This document shows positions 46,353 through 55,593 of a stretch of DNA of 64,000 nt, in pieces; positions within the stretch are counted from its first letter, which is position 1; the number at the start of each line of letters is the position of its first letter. Under the pieces are notes generated by a model that saw only the letters and a program-made list of their open reading frames with translations, did no database searches and had not been told where the DNA came from. This DNA is from an uncultured Actinomycetes bacterium (GTDB lineage Bacteria > Actinomycetota > Acidimicrobiia > Acidimicrobiales > RAAP-2), in assembly GCA_903825035.1 (NCBI GenBank), contig CAIJYV010000026.1:1-64000 (forward strand), read 5' to 3'. Made by a program: the position numbers and the translations under genes.

Positions 46353-47143
46353 CCCTGACCGTTCCCACCTCCAACCGTTCGGCCCTACGTTGGGCCATCA
46401 GCGATGTTCTCGTCTTGGCACGCCGGAACCTGATTGCGCTCTTGCGTATTCCAATTGCGCTGGTCTTTTCAATCATCCAGCCCATCATGTTTGTTGTGCT
46501 GTTCCGCTACGTCTTTGGTGGGGCCATTCACACTGGAACCAACTACGTGAACTTCCTAATCCCAGGAATTTTGGTGCAAACCACTATCTTTGGCGCAGTG
46601 TCAACCGCTATTGGTCTCGCCGAAGACCTCCAGAAGGGTCTTATCGAGCGGTTCCGCGCATTGCCGATGGCCCGCATGGCCGTGCTCGCTGGGCGAACGA
46701 TTTCTGACCTGGCTCGCAACGTCTTAGTTTTGTTGATCATTACCGCCGTTGGCGTTCTGGTGGGCTTTAGGCCCGGTGGCGGCATTATTGCCTACGTGCA
46801 AGCTTCGCTGCTCATGCTCTCTTTCGCCTACGCGCTTTCTTGGGGGTTCGCCTTTATTGGACTCGCCGCACCCACTTCGGAGGCGGCTCAAGCCATGACC
46901 TTCCCCCTGATCTTCCCCATTACCTTCGCCTCAGCAATCTTCGTGCCGGTCCAAACAATGCCGAGTTGGCTTCAGGGTTTCGCCTTGCACCAACCGGTGA
47001 GCGTGACCGCTGAAGCGGTGCGAGGGTTGATGCTCGGCACTCCTCACGGAGCGAATACTTATGTATCGCTCGCCTGGGCGCTCGGCGCCGTGGTGATCTT
47101 GGGGCCGCTCGCCGTTCGCAAGTTCCGCCAAGCCATCAAGTAA
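46349..47143 (+). CDS. ABC-2 type permease, DrrB-like
   Basis: ATGA overlap with ATPase gene; ABC-2 type TM layout, LARRNLIALLRIPIALVFSIIQPIMFVVLFRYVFGG. Confidence 0.9.
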   Translation: MTLTVPTSNRSALRWAISDVLVLARRNLIALLRIPIALVFSIIQPIMFVVLFRYVFGGAIHTGTNYVNFLIPGILVQTTIFGAVSTAIGLAEDLQKGLIERFRALPMARMAVLAGRTISDLARNVLVLLIITAVGVLVGFRPGGGIIAYVQASLLMLSFAYALSWGFAFIGLAAPTSEAAQAMTFPLIFPITFASAIFVPVQTMPSWLQGFALHQPVSVTAEAVRGLMLGTPHGANTYVSLAWALGAVVILGPLAVRKFRQAIK

Positions 47144-47146
47144 GCA

Positions 47147-48352
47147 GTGACGGCTAAGGAGTTCGAGCTCTCGAACAAACTTATTTTCTTGATGGCCTTG
47201 GCCATCGGGGTGATCGTTGCTGACCTGTATTACCTACAGCCCTTATTGCATCAGGTTTCGCATGATTTTTCAATTTCGTCTTCCAAGGCATCATTGCTGA
47301 TAACGCTGGTTCAAGTTGGCTACGCCCTCGGGCTCGCATTCGTTGTGCCACTCGGTGACATCATTCCGAGACGACGGCTACTGGTAAGCATCTACGTCAT
47401 GGCGGCAAGCCTCATGGCGGGAGCCGCCATGATTCACTCCTTTAATCTCTTCGCCATCATGAGTCTCTTTATTGGCCTCACCTCAGTAGGTGGTCAGGTA
47501 ATAGTTCCCTTCGCCGCGGATTTTGCCAAAGAGGCCGAGCGCAGTCGAGTCATTGCCAAAGTAATGTCGGGCCTCTTGCTCGGCATTCTCTTTTCGCGCA
47601 CCTTCTCCGGTCTCATGGCCCAAGCCCTGGGGTGGCGGAGCGTCTACTGGATCGCGGCTGGGTTACTCCTGGTCATTGCGGTGGTCTTGCGTTTCGTGTT
47701 GCCCGAAGAGGTAAACCGTGATCACCTGCAATATCACGAGTTGCTCTATGACGCCCTCTCGTTCATTCGCACCCATCACCACCTACGCCGTCGCGCCTAC
47801 TTCGGCTTTTTTATGTTCGCCACCTTTTCCGCGGTCTGGACCGTGTTGAGTTTTCATTTGGCGATTGCACCCTTCAACTATTCGAACGCCACCATTGGCC
47901 TCTTTGGGCTCTTTGGCGTTGCCGGCGTTCTGGCCGCCAATCTCACCGGGACTCAGGCCGACAAAGACCGACTCAATCTAACGACTCGAGTATCGGGGCT
48001 CTTGATGCTCGCCTCTTTCGCCATCTTCTGGTTTGGGCGGAGCCAATTCATCTTTCTCGGCATTGCCCTGATTCTGCTCGACGCCGGCATGCAGGGGATG
48101 CAAATTAGCAACCAGTCGATTATCTATTCGTTAGCCCCGCAAAAGCGAAGTCGCATCAACTCGATTTACATGGTGAGTTGTTTCCTCGGTGCTTCAGCGG
48201 GGTCTTTTCTCGCAGGGCACCTCTACCAGAACTACGCCTGGGCTGGGGCTTGTGTCTTGGGAATCTTTCTCACAACGGCGATCGTGATTCCCACCATCTT
48301 TTGGAAGGCTCCCAAAAGGTTTTTATCGCAAGTTGGCGAGCCGCTCGTTTAG
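47147..48352 (+). CDS. MFS transporter
   Basis: 12 TM; VPLGDIIPRRRLL motif A-like. Confidence 0.85.
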   Translation: MTAKEFELSNKLIFLMALAIGVIVADLYYLQPLLHQVSHDFSISSSKASLLITLVQVGYALGLAFVVPLGDIIPRRRLLVSIYVMAASLMAGAAMIHSFNLFAIMSLFIGLTSVGGQVIVPFAADFAKEAERSRVIAKVMSGLLLGILFSRTFSGLMAQALGWRSVYWIAAGLLLVIAVVLRFVLPEEVNRDHLQYHELLYDALSFIRTHHHLRRRAYFGFFMFATFSAVWTVLSFHLAIAPFNYSNATIGLFGLFGVAGVLAANLTGTQADKDRLNLTTRVSGLLMLASFAIFWFGRSQFIFLGIALILLDAGMQGMQISNQSIIYSLAPQKRSRINSIYMVSCFLGASAGSFLAGHLYQNYAWAGACVLGIFLTTAIVIPTIFWKAPKRFLSQVGEPLV

Positions 48353-49267
48353 GCCGGCCACCACTCGGCGACAAATCTCTGGGACTTCGTCGACCGAATC
48401 AGTGAACATTGAGGGTTTGAAACAGATGGTTCGATAACCCTGTCGCAATTGGTCGACGACTCCATCGAGTGCCTCATCAAGGTCCGCGACATCGTTGGCC
48501 GAATGGAATCGGCCCCGAATCCCGCCAACCATTTCGATCTCATCCATCGTTCGACCCCCCGCCTCGAGGACCGAGGACATCTGAGCCAACTCGTCGCTGG
48601 TTGGGGATCCAAACGGGTTGAATCCAGATCCATACTTCACCAATCGAGCAAGAAGCGATTTGTGAACAGATGACCCACCGAACCACAACGTGGGACCTTT
48701 GGGTCGATACGCCTTGGGTTCGACGTAGACCTCGTCGAAGGAATAGTGCTCGCCTGCGAAGGAAACTGGATTCTCAGTCCAGGCCCGATGCCAGATTTCT
48801 AGTTGCTCATCCAAGATGGCCCCGCGCTTGGAAAAATCAACATTCAGAGCTCGAAATTCCTCTTCGTGCCAAGACACCGTCGGCAACACAATTAGTCGAC
48901 CCTCGCTCAGCAAGTCAATCGTTCCCAAGTCCTTAGCGGTATTAAGTGGGTGACGAAGTGGCGCGATGATCGCCCCGAAAACCAATCGCAGGGTGGTGGT
49001 GCGAGCCGCAATTGCTGCCAGCAAGACCATTGGACTGGGCCAAGGCGAGAGAGGGTCTTGGTTTCCGGGGGCTGCGTAATCTCGTAGATTTAGCGGCTCG
49101 CCTTCGGAGTTTGCACTCGGACCTAGAACAATGTGATCGCTCAACATAATTCCGTCCACGCCCGCCGCTTCTGCCGCCACCGCGAGGTCAACCAGATCAC
49201 CAATTGACAACTGGGGTTTCAGCGTCCAGTTTTCACTCAGCACCATAAGCGCACGCACGCGCTCCAT
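48323..49267 (-). CDS. LLM-class (luciferase-like) oxidoreductase, probably F420-dependent
   Basis: DLAVAAEAAGVDGIMLSDHIVLG; TLRLVFGAIIAPLRHPLNTAKDLGTIDLLSEGRLIV; start at 49267 MERVRALM. Confidence 0.85.
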   Translation of the reverse strand: MERVRALMVLSENWTLKPQLSIGDLVDLAVAAEAAGVDGIMLSDHIVLGPSANSEGEPLNLRDYAAPGNQDPLSPWPSPMVLLAAIAARTTTLRLVFGAIIAPLRHPLNTAKDLGTIDLLSEGRLIVLPTVSWHEEEFRALNVDFSKRGAILDEQLEIWHRAWTENPVSFAGEHYSFDEVYVEPKAYRPKGPTLWFGGSSVHKSLLARLVKYGSGFNPFGSPTSDELAQMSSVLEAGGRTMDEIEMVGGIRGRFHSANDVADLDEALDGVVDQLRQGYRTICFKPSMFTDSVDEVPEICRRVVAGLNERLANLR

Positions 49268-49274
49268 GAAAAAA

Positions 49275-50015
49275 CTACCCTCGGGAATTTCTCGTTGCGA
49301 TGACGATGTTATGGACCATCGGCAGGTCGAATTCACCCGTCGGAAAGAGCTCGTCTAGACGACTGCGCAAACGGCTGGTCATTTCATCACGTTCATCATC
49401 GGAACGGACAATATTGTCGGAGTAGGTATTGAAAAGTTCAACTAATTGGCCAACGGTGCGACGCCACTTCCACTCCAGGGAAATGAATCGAGAGTCAGAG
49501 AATTCGCTAGGAGCACCGAAGGTTTGCTTCCAGCTCTCGCCACGCTCAATCGGAGTTTCACCGAAATACCTGAGAGCGAGAACTTCGCGGAGCCACGCAA
49601 CGCTGTCGTCGAGATGCGACCGGAGAATGTAGATCGACCCATTGTCGCGCAGCACTCTTTCCATTTCGAGTTGCGCCGCAGGCTGAGGAAACCAATGCCA
49701 GGCGGAAGAGACCACCACCGCATCAAAACTCGCGTCGGCGACGGGAAGTTCCTGGGCAAAGCCATCAATCAACTTAACCAGAGGCGACCGTCGGCGAAGA
49801 ACTGCACGCATGCTCTCATCAGGCTCGACCGCCGTAACTTTGGCACCCAGTTGCTCGAGGACCCGAGTGACTTGACCAGTTCCCGAGGCCACCTCAAGCA
49901 CCTCTCGCCCTTTGACATCCAGTAGATGGGCCACCTCTTCGGGGATGGCCGGACGATAAACGTCGTAGGCCTCCGCGACTGAGCCAAAGACTAGGGCTCG
50001 AGATTCGTCGCTCAT
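49275..50015 (-). CDS. SAM-dependent methyltransferase
   Basis: EVLEVASGTGQVTRVLEQLGAKVTAVEPDESM. Confidence 0.85.
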   Translation of the reverse strand: MSDESRALVFGSVAEAYDVYRPAIPEEVAHLLDVKGREVLEVASGTGQVTRVLEQLGAKVTAVEPDESMRAVLRRRSPLVKLIDGFAQELPVADASFDAVVVSSAWHWFPQPAAQLEMERVLRDNGSIYILRSHLDDSVAWLREVLALRYFGETPIERGESWKQTFGAPSEFSDSRFISLEWKWRRTVGQLVELFNTYSDNIVRSDDERDEMTSRLRSRLDELFPTGEFDLPMVHNIVIATRNSRG

Positions 50016-51337
50016 TACTGCTGCCCGGTTCGAGCGCGGATATCGCCCAACAGGTCCTCAATCTTCACGCGTGTTTGTTCGGTCGTATCGCGGTCGCGGA
50101 CCGTGACCGCGCCATCTTCCAAGGTGTCAAAGTCCACCGTGATGCAAAAAGGAGTTCCGATTTCGTCTTGGCGGCGATAGCGCTTACCGATTGATTGAGT
50201 GACGTCGTAATCACAGGTGAAGTATGGGGCCAGTACCTCGAGCACCTTCTGACTCACGCCTTCGAGCTCAGGCTTCTTCGACAGCGGCAACACCGCTACT
50301 TGGTAGGGGGCTAGTCGCCAATCAAGGCGCAGCACCACGCGAGTCTCCCCCTCCACTTCGTCTTCGTGATATGCCGAAAGCAAGAAGGCCATCATGGCTC
50401 GAGTGGCACCCGCGGCCGGTTCGATAACGTACGGGGTGTAGCGCTCGTTTTCGGCCTGATCAAAGTAGTCCAGGCTTACGCCCGAAGCCTGGGCGTGTTG
50501 GGTGAGGTCGTAGTCACCACGATTAGCGATACCTTCGAGTTCGTCCCAACCCCACGGATAGAGGAATTCCACGTCGGTCGTTCCACGCGAGTAATGCGAA
50601 AGGTCTTCCTTGGCGTGTTCGTGCAAACGCAGAAAGTCTTTCGCAATACCCAAGTTGAGATACCAGTTGTAGCGCAGGTCAATCCAGTAGCGGTACCAAG
50701 TGTCGGCCTCGGCGGGAGGCACGAAGAACTCCAGCTCCATCTGCTCGAACTCACGGGTTCGAAAAACAAAGTTTCCCGGCGTAATTTCGTTTCGGAACGA
50801 TTTACCGACCTGGGCAATTCCAAAGGGTGGCTTCTTGCGCGAGGTGGCGAGTACGTTGGCGAAGTTCGTAAACATGCCTTGAGCGGTCTCGGGCCGTAGA
50901 TAGGCGGTGGCGCCTTCACCCTCGACGGGGCCGGCCTGAGTCTTGAACATCAAGTTGAAGGCTCTCGCCTCGGTGAATTCTGTCGAGCCGCAGTTGGGAC
51001 AGACTCCGTTGATCTTGTCCTCGCGCCAGCGCTCCTTGCACTTTCGACAATCCACCAGTGGGTCGGTAAAGGTAGCTAAGTGCCCCGACGCAGCCCACAC
51101 GGCGGGCGGGCCCAAGATGGCGGCGTCAATACCCACCACGTCCATCCGCTGTTGAACCATTACCTGCCACCAAGCGTTCTTCACATTGCGCAGCATGTTT
51201 ACGCCCAGGGGGCCGTAATCGTAGGTAGAGCGGAATCCGCCGTAAATCTCCGCTGACTGGAAAATAAAGCCACGTCGTTTGGCGAGATTCGTTACTTTGT
51301 CAAGTAGTTCGGGGTCTTGAATGGGAGCATCGGACAT
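50015..51337 (-). CDS. Glycyl-tRNA synthetase (alpha2 type)
   Basis: YGPLGVNMLRNVKNAWW, WAASGHLATFTDPLVDCRKC, FNLMFKT, LRPETAQGMFTNF. Confidence 0.95.
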   Translation of the reverse strand: MSDAPIQDPELLDKVTNLAKRRGFIFQSAEIYGGFRSTYDYGPLGVNMLRNVKNAWWQVMVQQRMDVVGIDAAILGPPAVWAASGHLATFTDPLVDCRKCKERWREDKINGVCPNCGSTEFTEARAFNLMFKTQAGPVEGEGATAYLRPETAQGMFTNFANVLATSRKKPPFGIAQVGKSFRNEITPGNFVFRTREFEQMELEFFVPPAEADTWYRYWIDLRYNWYLNLGIAKDFLRLHEHAKEDLSHYSRGTTDVEFLYPWGWDELEGIANRGDYDLTQHAQASGVSLDYFDQAENERYTPYVIEPAAGATRAMMAFLLSAYHEDEVEGETRVVLRLDWRLAPYQVAVLPLSKKPELEGVSQKVLEVLAPYFTCDYDVTQSIGKRYRRQDEIGTPFCITVDFDTLEDGAVTVRDRDTTEQTRVKIEDLLGDIRARTGQQ

Positions 51338-51343
51338 CCCTCA

Positions 51344-51349
51344 AGGCTA
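51344..51349 (-). promoter_or_regulatory. Putative leaderless -10 (TAGCCT) of glycyl-tRNA synthetase gene
   Basis: TAGCCT-TGAGGG-ATG. Confidence 0.45.
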
Positions 51350-51355
51350 CCGGAG

Positions 51356-52432
51356 TTACGGTGCGCTTTTCAGTCGAACGATTGCCTGATTCGCGACCAA
51401 TCGAGCCTTCGGCGTGAGCACTACTCGCCCACCTTCAACCTGTAAGAGGTGCTTGATCTCGTCAAGAGACTCAAAAGCCTCAATCGGTACGCCCCGACTC
51501 GTGCGTAGCGCCAATGCGTCACGCTCAAAGTTCTGAGTTGCTTCGTCCAGGACCTCCTGTCCACCTAATGGAGATTCGCCCTGCTCGAGTAACGCGATGT
51601 AACGGTCGGGAGTGCGAACATTCCAGAATCGACGCCCATTTTCGTGGCTGTGTGCCGCGGAACCGAATCCTCGGTAGTTTCCGTGATTCCAGTACACGTG
51701 ATTGTGCCGGCTCTCGTGCCCAGGCTTCGCCCAATTGGAAATCTCTTCCCATCGATATCCCGCCGCTTCGAGTACTTCGCCGACCAGGTCGTAGCTATTG
51801 GCCGTGTCATCCTCATCGGGGTGACGGTTGGGATCTTGACCAAGCGGCGTCGCGGGTTCGGGAGTGAGGGCGTAACAACTTATGTGAGGTGGCGGATTGT
51901 CGAGACCCAACAGGTCGCCCAAGGTGGCGCGAACGTCATCCAGCGACTCCGCACGAGAACCGACAATCAGGTCCATGTTCCAGGTGTCAAAACCCGCTTC
52001 GCCGACTACACGAGCCACCTCTTGGTGGGCGTTAATTCCGTGTCGACGACCTAAGTCAGCCAGGACCGAGGCTTGGGTGGATTGAACGCCGAAGCTCATT
52101 CGATTCACACCGCCGGCACGGTATATCGCGAGCCGCTCTAGTGAGGCATCCTCGGGGTTGCATTCGACCGTAACCTCAGCGTCACTCGCCTTCGGGAGTG
52201 CGTCGAGAATTCGGATCAATTGCTGAGCCGGCAGTCGAGAGGGGGTCCCGCCGCCGAAGAACACGGTGTCGGCCACGGGTAAACCATCAGCCACTGCCAG
52301 ATCAATTTCCTTCACGACCGAATCAACGTAGCGGTCCATCAACTCGTCACGATCCGAGTAGGTCGCGAAGGCGCAGTAGTCACAGCGGTGAGCACAGAAG
52401 GGAACGTGAACGTACACCCCAAAATCGCTCAT
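51356..52432 (-). CDS. hemW: HemW-like radical SAM protein
   Basis: CAHRCDYCAF, FFGGGTPSRL, HNHVYWNHGNYRGFG. Confidence 0.9.
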   Translation of the reverse strand: MSDFGVYVHVPFCAHRCDYCAFATYSDRDELMDRYVDSVVKEIDLAVADGLPVADTVFFGGGTPSRLPAQQLIRILDALPKASDAEVTVECNPEDASLERLAIYRAGGVNRMSFGVQSTQASVLADLGRRHGINAHQEVARVVGEAGFDTWNMDLIVGSRAESLDDVRATLGDLLGLDNPPPHISCYALTPEPATPLGQDPNRHPDEDDTANSYDLVGEVLEAAGYRWEEISNWAKPGHESRHNHVYWNHGNYRGFGSAAHSHENGRRFWNVRTPDRYIALLEQGESPLGGQEVLDEATQNFERDALALRTSRGVPIEAFESLDEIKHLLQVEGGRVVLTPKARLVANQAIVRLKSAP

Positions 52433-53850
52433 GATTCAGCCTCTGTCTTTAGCTCAGCTAAGCGGGCCAAGGCCTCGGCTCGCTCGACGCCATGGTCAAC
52501 GATTGGTGGAGGGTAGTCCAACGCACTCAGCAGCGTGCCCCCCTGTGGGCGTAAGCAATCAGGGGCAGGTACTTCACGCAGTTCTGGCACGTAGCGCTTG
52601 ATGTACTCGCCATCTGGGTCAAAACGTTCTGCTTGCAACGTCGGGTTGAAGATTCGATGGAAGGGCGCTGCATCCGTTCCAGTTCCCGCAGTCCACTGCC
52701 AACCGTGTTGGTTCGACGCAATGTCTCCGTCAATCAAGTTGCACATAAACCACTGCGCGCCCCACCGCCAGTCAATGTGCAAATTTTTGATGAGGAATGA
52801 TGCTGTCACCATGCGAACTCGGTTGTGCATCCAGCCCTCAGCAAGAAGTTGGCGCATTCCCGCATCGACCAAGGGATAGCCTGTCTGCCCTTGCGTCCAA
52901 GTTTGGAAACGCTGAATGGCCGTGGCATCGCTGTCAATTCGGAGTCGAGCCATTTTCGGCTGCAACGCCTCGTAGCGGGAGTTTGGATTGGTAAAGAGCA
53001 CGTCCGCATAGAACTCTCGCCAGCAAATCTCGCTCGCGAAGGTTCGGCCACCGGCATCGTTCTGTGAAATTTCGGCCAAAATTTGACGCGGGTGCACTAA
53101 GCCGAAGCGCAAATACGGACTCAGCCTGCTCGTTCCCGAAACGCCCGGTTCGTTGCGGTGGTCGGCGTATTCGTGGCTCTTCTTCGCGAATTCGGCAATT
53201 AGCTTCTTCGCCGCTACCTCACTGGCTTCGGGGAGACTGTCGGGCGTGGACTCGGGACAATCGCCAAAGTAACGAGGGCGAATCCGAGAGTTTGCGGCGA
53301 TCACCGGTTTCTTAGTGGAGAGTTGTACCCACTCGACTTTGGGGGCCGCGAGCACCTTGATGCCTTCGCTCAGTGGCTCCCAACCTCGGCGAAAACCACC
53401 AAAGACTTTGTACGGGAGTCCCGCTTGATTCATGATTGTGCCGGGCTTTACGACATAGGGTGAGTCAATCTGAACAAGTTCAACGCCAATTTTTTTCAGC
53501 GCTTCGGCCGCCTTCTGATCACGCTCAATCGCGTAGGGCGTGAACTCTTCGGTAACAAAGACCTTCGTCGCCCCAACTTCGCGGGCAAATTCGACAACTG
53601 TTTCAACCGGTTTTCCGGACAGCACGTTTAGCTTCGTGCTCATCGAAGCATCAAGGTTCGAAATGGCCTCGGCCATGAAGCCAATGCGAGCTTGACCACT
53701 TTTCGCCAGGAGTTGTTCGTCCAAGATAAAGAGGCCGGCGACTGAACCACTCCCCGCCTTGGCGGCAGCGACCAGTGCGGGATTATCGCGTAGCCGCAAA
53801 TCACGGCGAAACCACATCACAGTGGTTGGAAGGAAAGCGTCCTTACTCAT
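52429..53850 (-). CDS. phr: Deoxyribodipyrimidine photolyase
   Basis: WFRRDLRLRDNPAL; WQWTAGTGTDAAPFHRIFNP. Confidence 0.93.
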   Translation of the reverse strand: MSKDAFLPTTVMWFRRDLRLRDNPALVAAAKAGSGSVAGLFILDEQLLAKSGQARIGFMAEAISNLDASMSTKLNVLSGKPVETVVEFAREVGATKVFVTEEFTPYAIERDQKAAEALKKIGVELVQIDSPYVVKPGTIMNQAGLPYKVFGGFRRGWEPLSEGIKVLAAPKVEWVQLSTKKPVIAANSRIRPRYFGDCPESTPDSLPEASEVAAKKLIAEFAKKSHEYADHRNEPGVSGTSRLSPYLRFGLVHPRQILAEISQNDAGGRTFASEICWREFYADVLFTNPNSRYEALQPKMARLRIDSDATAIQRFQTWTQGQTGYPLVDAGMRQLLAEGWMHNRVRMVTASFLIKNLHIDWRWGAQWFMCNLIDGDIASNQHGWQWTAGTGTDAAPFHRIFNPTLQAERFDPDGEYIKRYVPELREVPAPDCLRPQGGTLLSALDYPPPIVDHGVERAEALARLAELKTEAES

Positions 53851-54601
53851 GGCTGGATGGTTGAATCGAAGGAGTCATCCGAGCCACCTTAAGCCGTTTG
53901 CCGAGGTGATTCTCCATCGCGGCGTGAGCGAGGTGTACCAATTCTGCCGAGCCAGGGACATTTCGTTCACGCAAGACCCCCGCCAAGTCGCCCCCCATAA
54001 TTCTCACCAGCAATTTATAGGTCTCGGGTGAGAGCGGAGAGCCTCGTCGACAAGTCGAGCACAGAACCCCGCCAACTCCCGCGTCGAAGGCGAAGAACGG
54101 ACCGGACGAGCCGCATCCCGCGCATTCTTCCAAGAGTGGTTCCGAGCCGTCGTAAGCGAGAAACTTCATGAAGAAGGCGGCGGGTACCAAGGTGGGGTCA
54201 AACTTTGGATCATCGAGGCTGGCCATGACCCTGATGAGGAGGTCGAAAATACCCTCGTCAGCCACATCATCGAGCGGAATCGCATCGATCCCCTCCACTA
54301 CGGCGTAGCCGGCGGAGATTCGGTGGTAACTCGCGCGCAAGGTAGTGAGGGTGAGGAGGTGTGAAACGTTGCGAGTGACGTACAGGTCTCCTTTACCTTG
54401 AACGAGATTCACACGCACCACACTGAGCGGATCGAGTGCGCCGCCTAGTTTCGAACTGGGCTTACGTGAACCCTTGGCGAGAACTCGAATTTTTCCGTGC
54501 TCTCTAGTCCACAGGACCGCCACACGGTCTGCCTCACCAGATTTATAGTTACGCAGGACTACGGCGTCGTCAGAAAACTCAGTTCTGCGGCTGCTCATCA
54601 T
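53843..54601 (-). CDS. recO: DNA repair protein RecO
   Basis: DDAVVLRNYKSGEADRVAVLWTREHGKIRVLAKGSRKPSSKLGGAL; CAGCG...CSTCRRG. Confidence 0.9.
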   Translation of the reverse strand: MMSSRRTEFSDDAVVLRNYKSGEADRVAVLWTREHGKIRVLAKGSRKPSSKLGGALDPLSVVRVNLVQGKGDLYVTRNVSHLLTLTTLRASYHRISAGYAVVEGIDAIPLDDVADEGIFDLLIRVMASLDDPKFDPTLVPAAFFMKFLAYDGSEPLLEECAGCGSSGPFFAFDAGVGGVLCSTCRRGSPLSPETYKLLVRIMGGDLAGVLRERNVPGSAELVHLAHAAMENHLGKRLKVARMTPSIQPSSHE

Positions 54602-54797
54602 CTTTCGATTCAAAATGCGATTCACGCGGCTTGATACCAATGAATTTTGTTAGGGCCACTCCGACCACAATGATGATCCAGAGCACGAGTGGAACAACGA
54701 CGATTGGCAGTAGCGAGGTGGCGCCATTCAATACCAACAGCCATAGGAAAATATAAAAGAGGAGCCCAACGGCAATCGTGACGCGCCGCAGGGTCAT
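54579..54797 (-). CDS. Small two-TM membrane protein
   Basis: Two hydrophobic segments; ATGA overlap with uppS stop, overlaps recO start. Confidence 0.65.
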   Translation of the reverse strand: MTLRRVTIAVGLLFYIFLWLLVLNGATSLLPIVVVPLVLWIIIVVGVALTKFIGIKPRESHFESKDDEQPQN

Positions 54798-55534
54798 TTG
54801 TCGAGTCCCCCGAAGCGGCGCTCGCGACCTTGGAACTCCTCAATCGCTTCGTACAGGTGTTCACGGCGAAAGTCGGGCCAGAGCACGTCGGTGAAGATGA
54901 GTTCGGCGTACGCCATCTCCCAGAGTAGGAAGTTCGAGATGCGGTATTCCCCCGATGTTCGAATAACCATATCGGGGTCAGGAATTTCGGGATGATAGAG
55001 CCGCGCACGGATTACCTTCTCGTCGACCTTGTCCGCGGACACCTTGTCTCGCACCAGTTGGGCCACCGCATCCACAATCTCCGCCCGTCCGCCGTAGTTG
55101 AAGGCAATATTTAGGGTCATGCGCTTATTTTTCTTCGTGAGCTCTTCGGCCCACTCCATCTTGGCTAAAACGCTCTTGGGCACTCGCCAATTACGTCGCC
55201 CACTGAAGGTGACTCGCACCCCTTCGGCGTGAAGATCTTCGGTGTGGCGGTCAAGGATGCCTCGGTTGAAATTCATAAGATAGCGGACCTCGTCGATGGG
55301 ACGCGTCCAATTTTCGGTAGAAAACGCATAGACGGTCAGGGTCTTCACCCCCGCCGCCAGGGCCCCGTAGGTGGTATCAAACAGTGCCTCTTCGCCCGCG
55401 CCGTGGCCCTCGGTTCGCACCAAGCCGCGGCGCTGGGCCCAGCGACCGTTTCCGTCCATGACGACGGCCACGTGCGCTGGAATTGATGATCTATCAAGCG
55501 ACCGGGGAATTGGGGTCGGACGCGGATCGGGCAT
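54794..55534 (-). CDS. uppS: Isoprenyl (undecaprenyl) diphosphate synthase
   Basis: HVAVVMDGNGRWAQRRGLVRTEGHGAG; RTSGEYRISNFLLWEMAYAELIFTDVLWPDF. Confidence 0.94.
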   Translation of the reverse strand: MPDPRPTPIPRSLDRSSIPAHVAVVMDGNGRWAQRRGLVRTEGHGAGEEALFDTTYGALAAGVKTLTVYAFSTENWTRPIDEVRYLMNFNRGILDRHTEDLHAEGVRVTFSGRRNWRVPKSVLAKMEWAEELTKKNKRMTLNIAFNYGGRAEIVDAVAQLVRDKVSADKVDEKVIRARLYHPEIPDPDMVIRTSGEYRISNFLLWEMAYAELIFTDVLWPDFRREHLYEAIEEFQGRERRFGGLDK

Positions 55535-55540
55535 GGATAA

Positions 55541-55546
55541 AACTTA
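55541..55546 (-). promoter_or_regulatory. Putative leaderless -10 (TAAGTT) of uppS
   Basis: TAAGTT-TTATCC-ATG. Confidence 0.5.
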
Positions 55547-55581
55547 GTTCGCGATGGGCCCAAATGACACACCCCCACGCC

Positions 55582-55587
55582 TAACCT
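55582..55587 (+). promoter_or_regulatory. Putative leaderless -10 (TAACCT) of dinG-like gene
   Basis: TAACCT-GCACGG-GTG. Confidence 0.5.
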
Positions 55588-55593
55588 GCACGG

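Noticed and set aside
47147-48352. Antibiotic-resistance island (DrrAB-like ABC plus MFS)
   Set aside because: No mobile element, biosynthetic or resistance markers; DrrAB-like naming is only family-level similarity.
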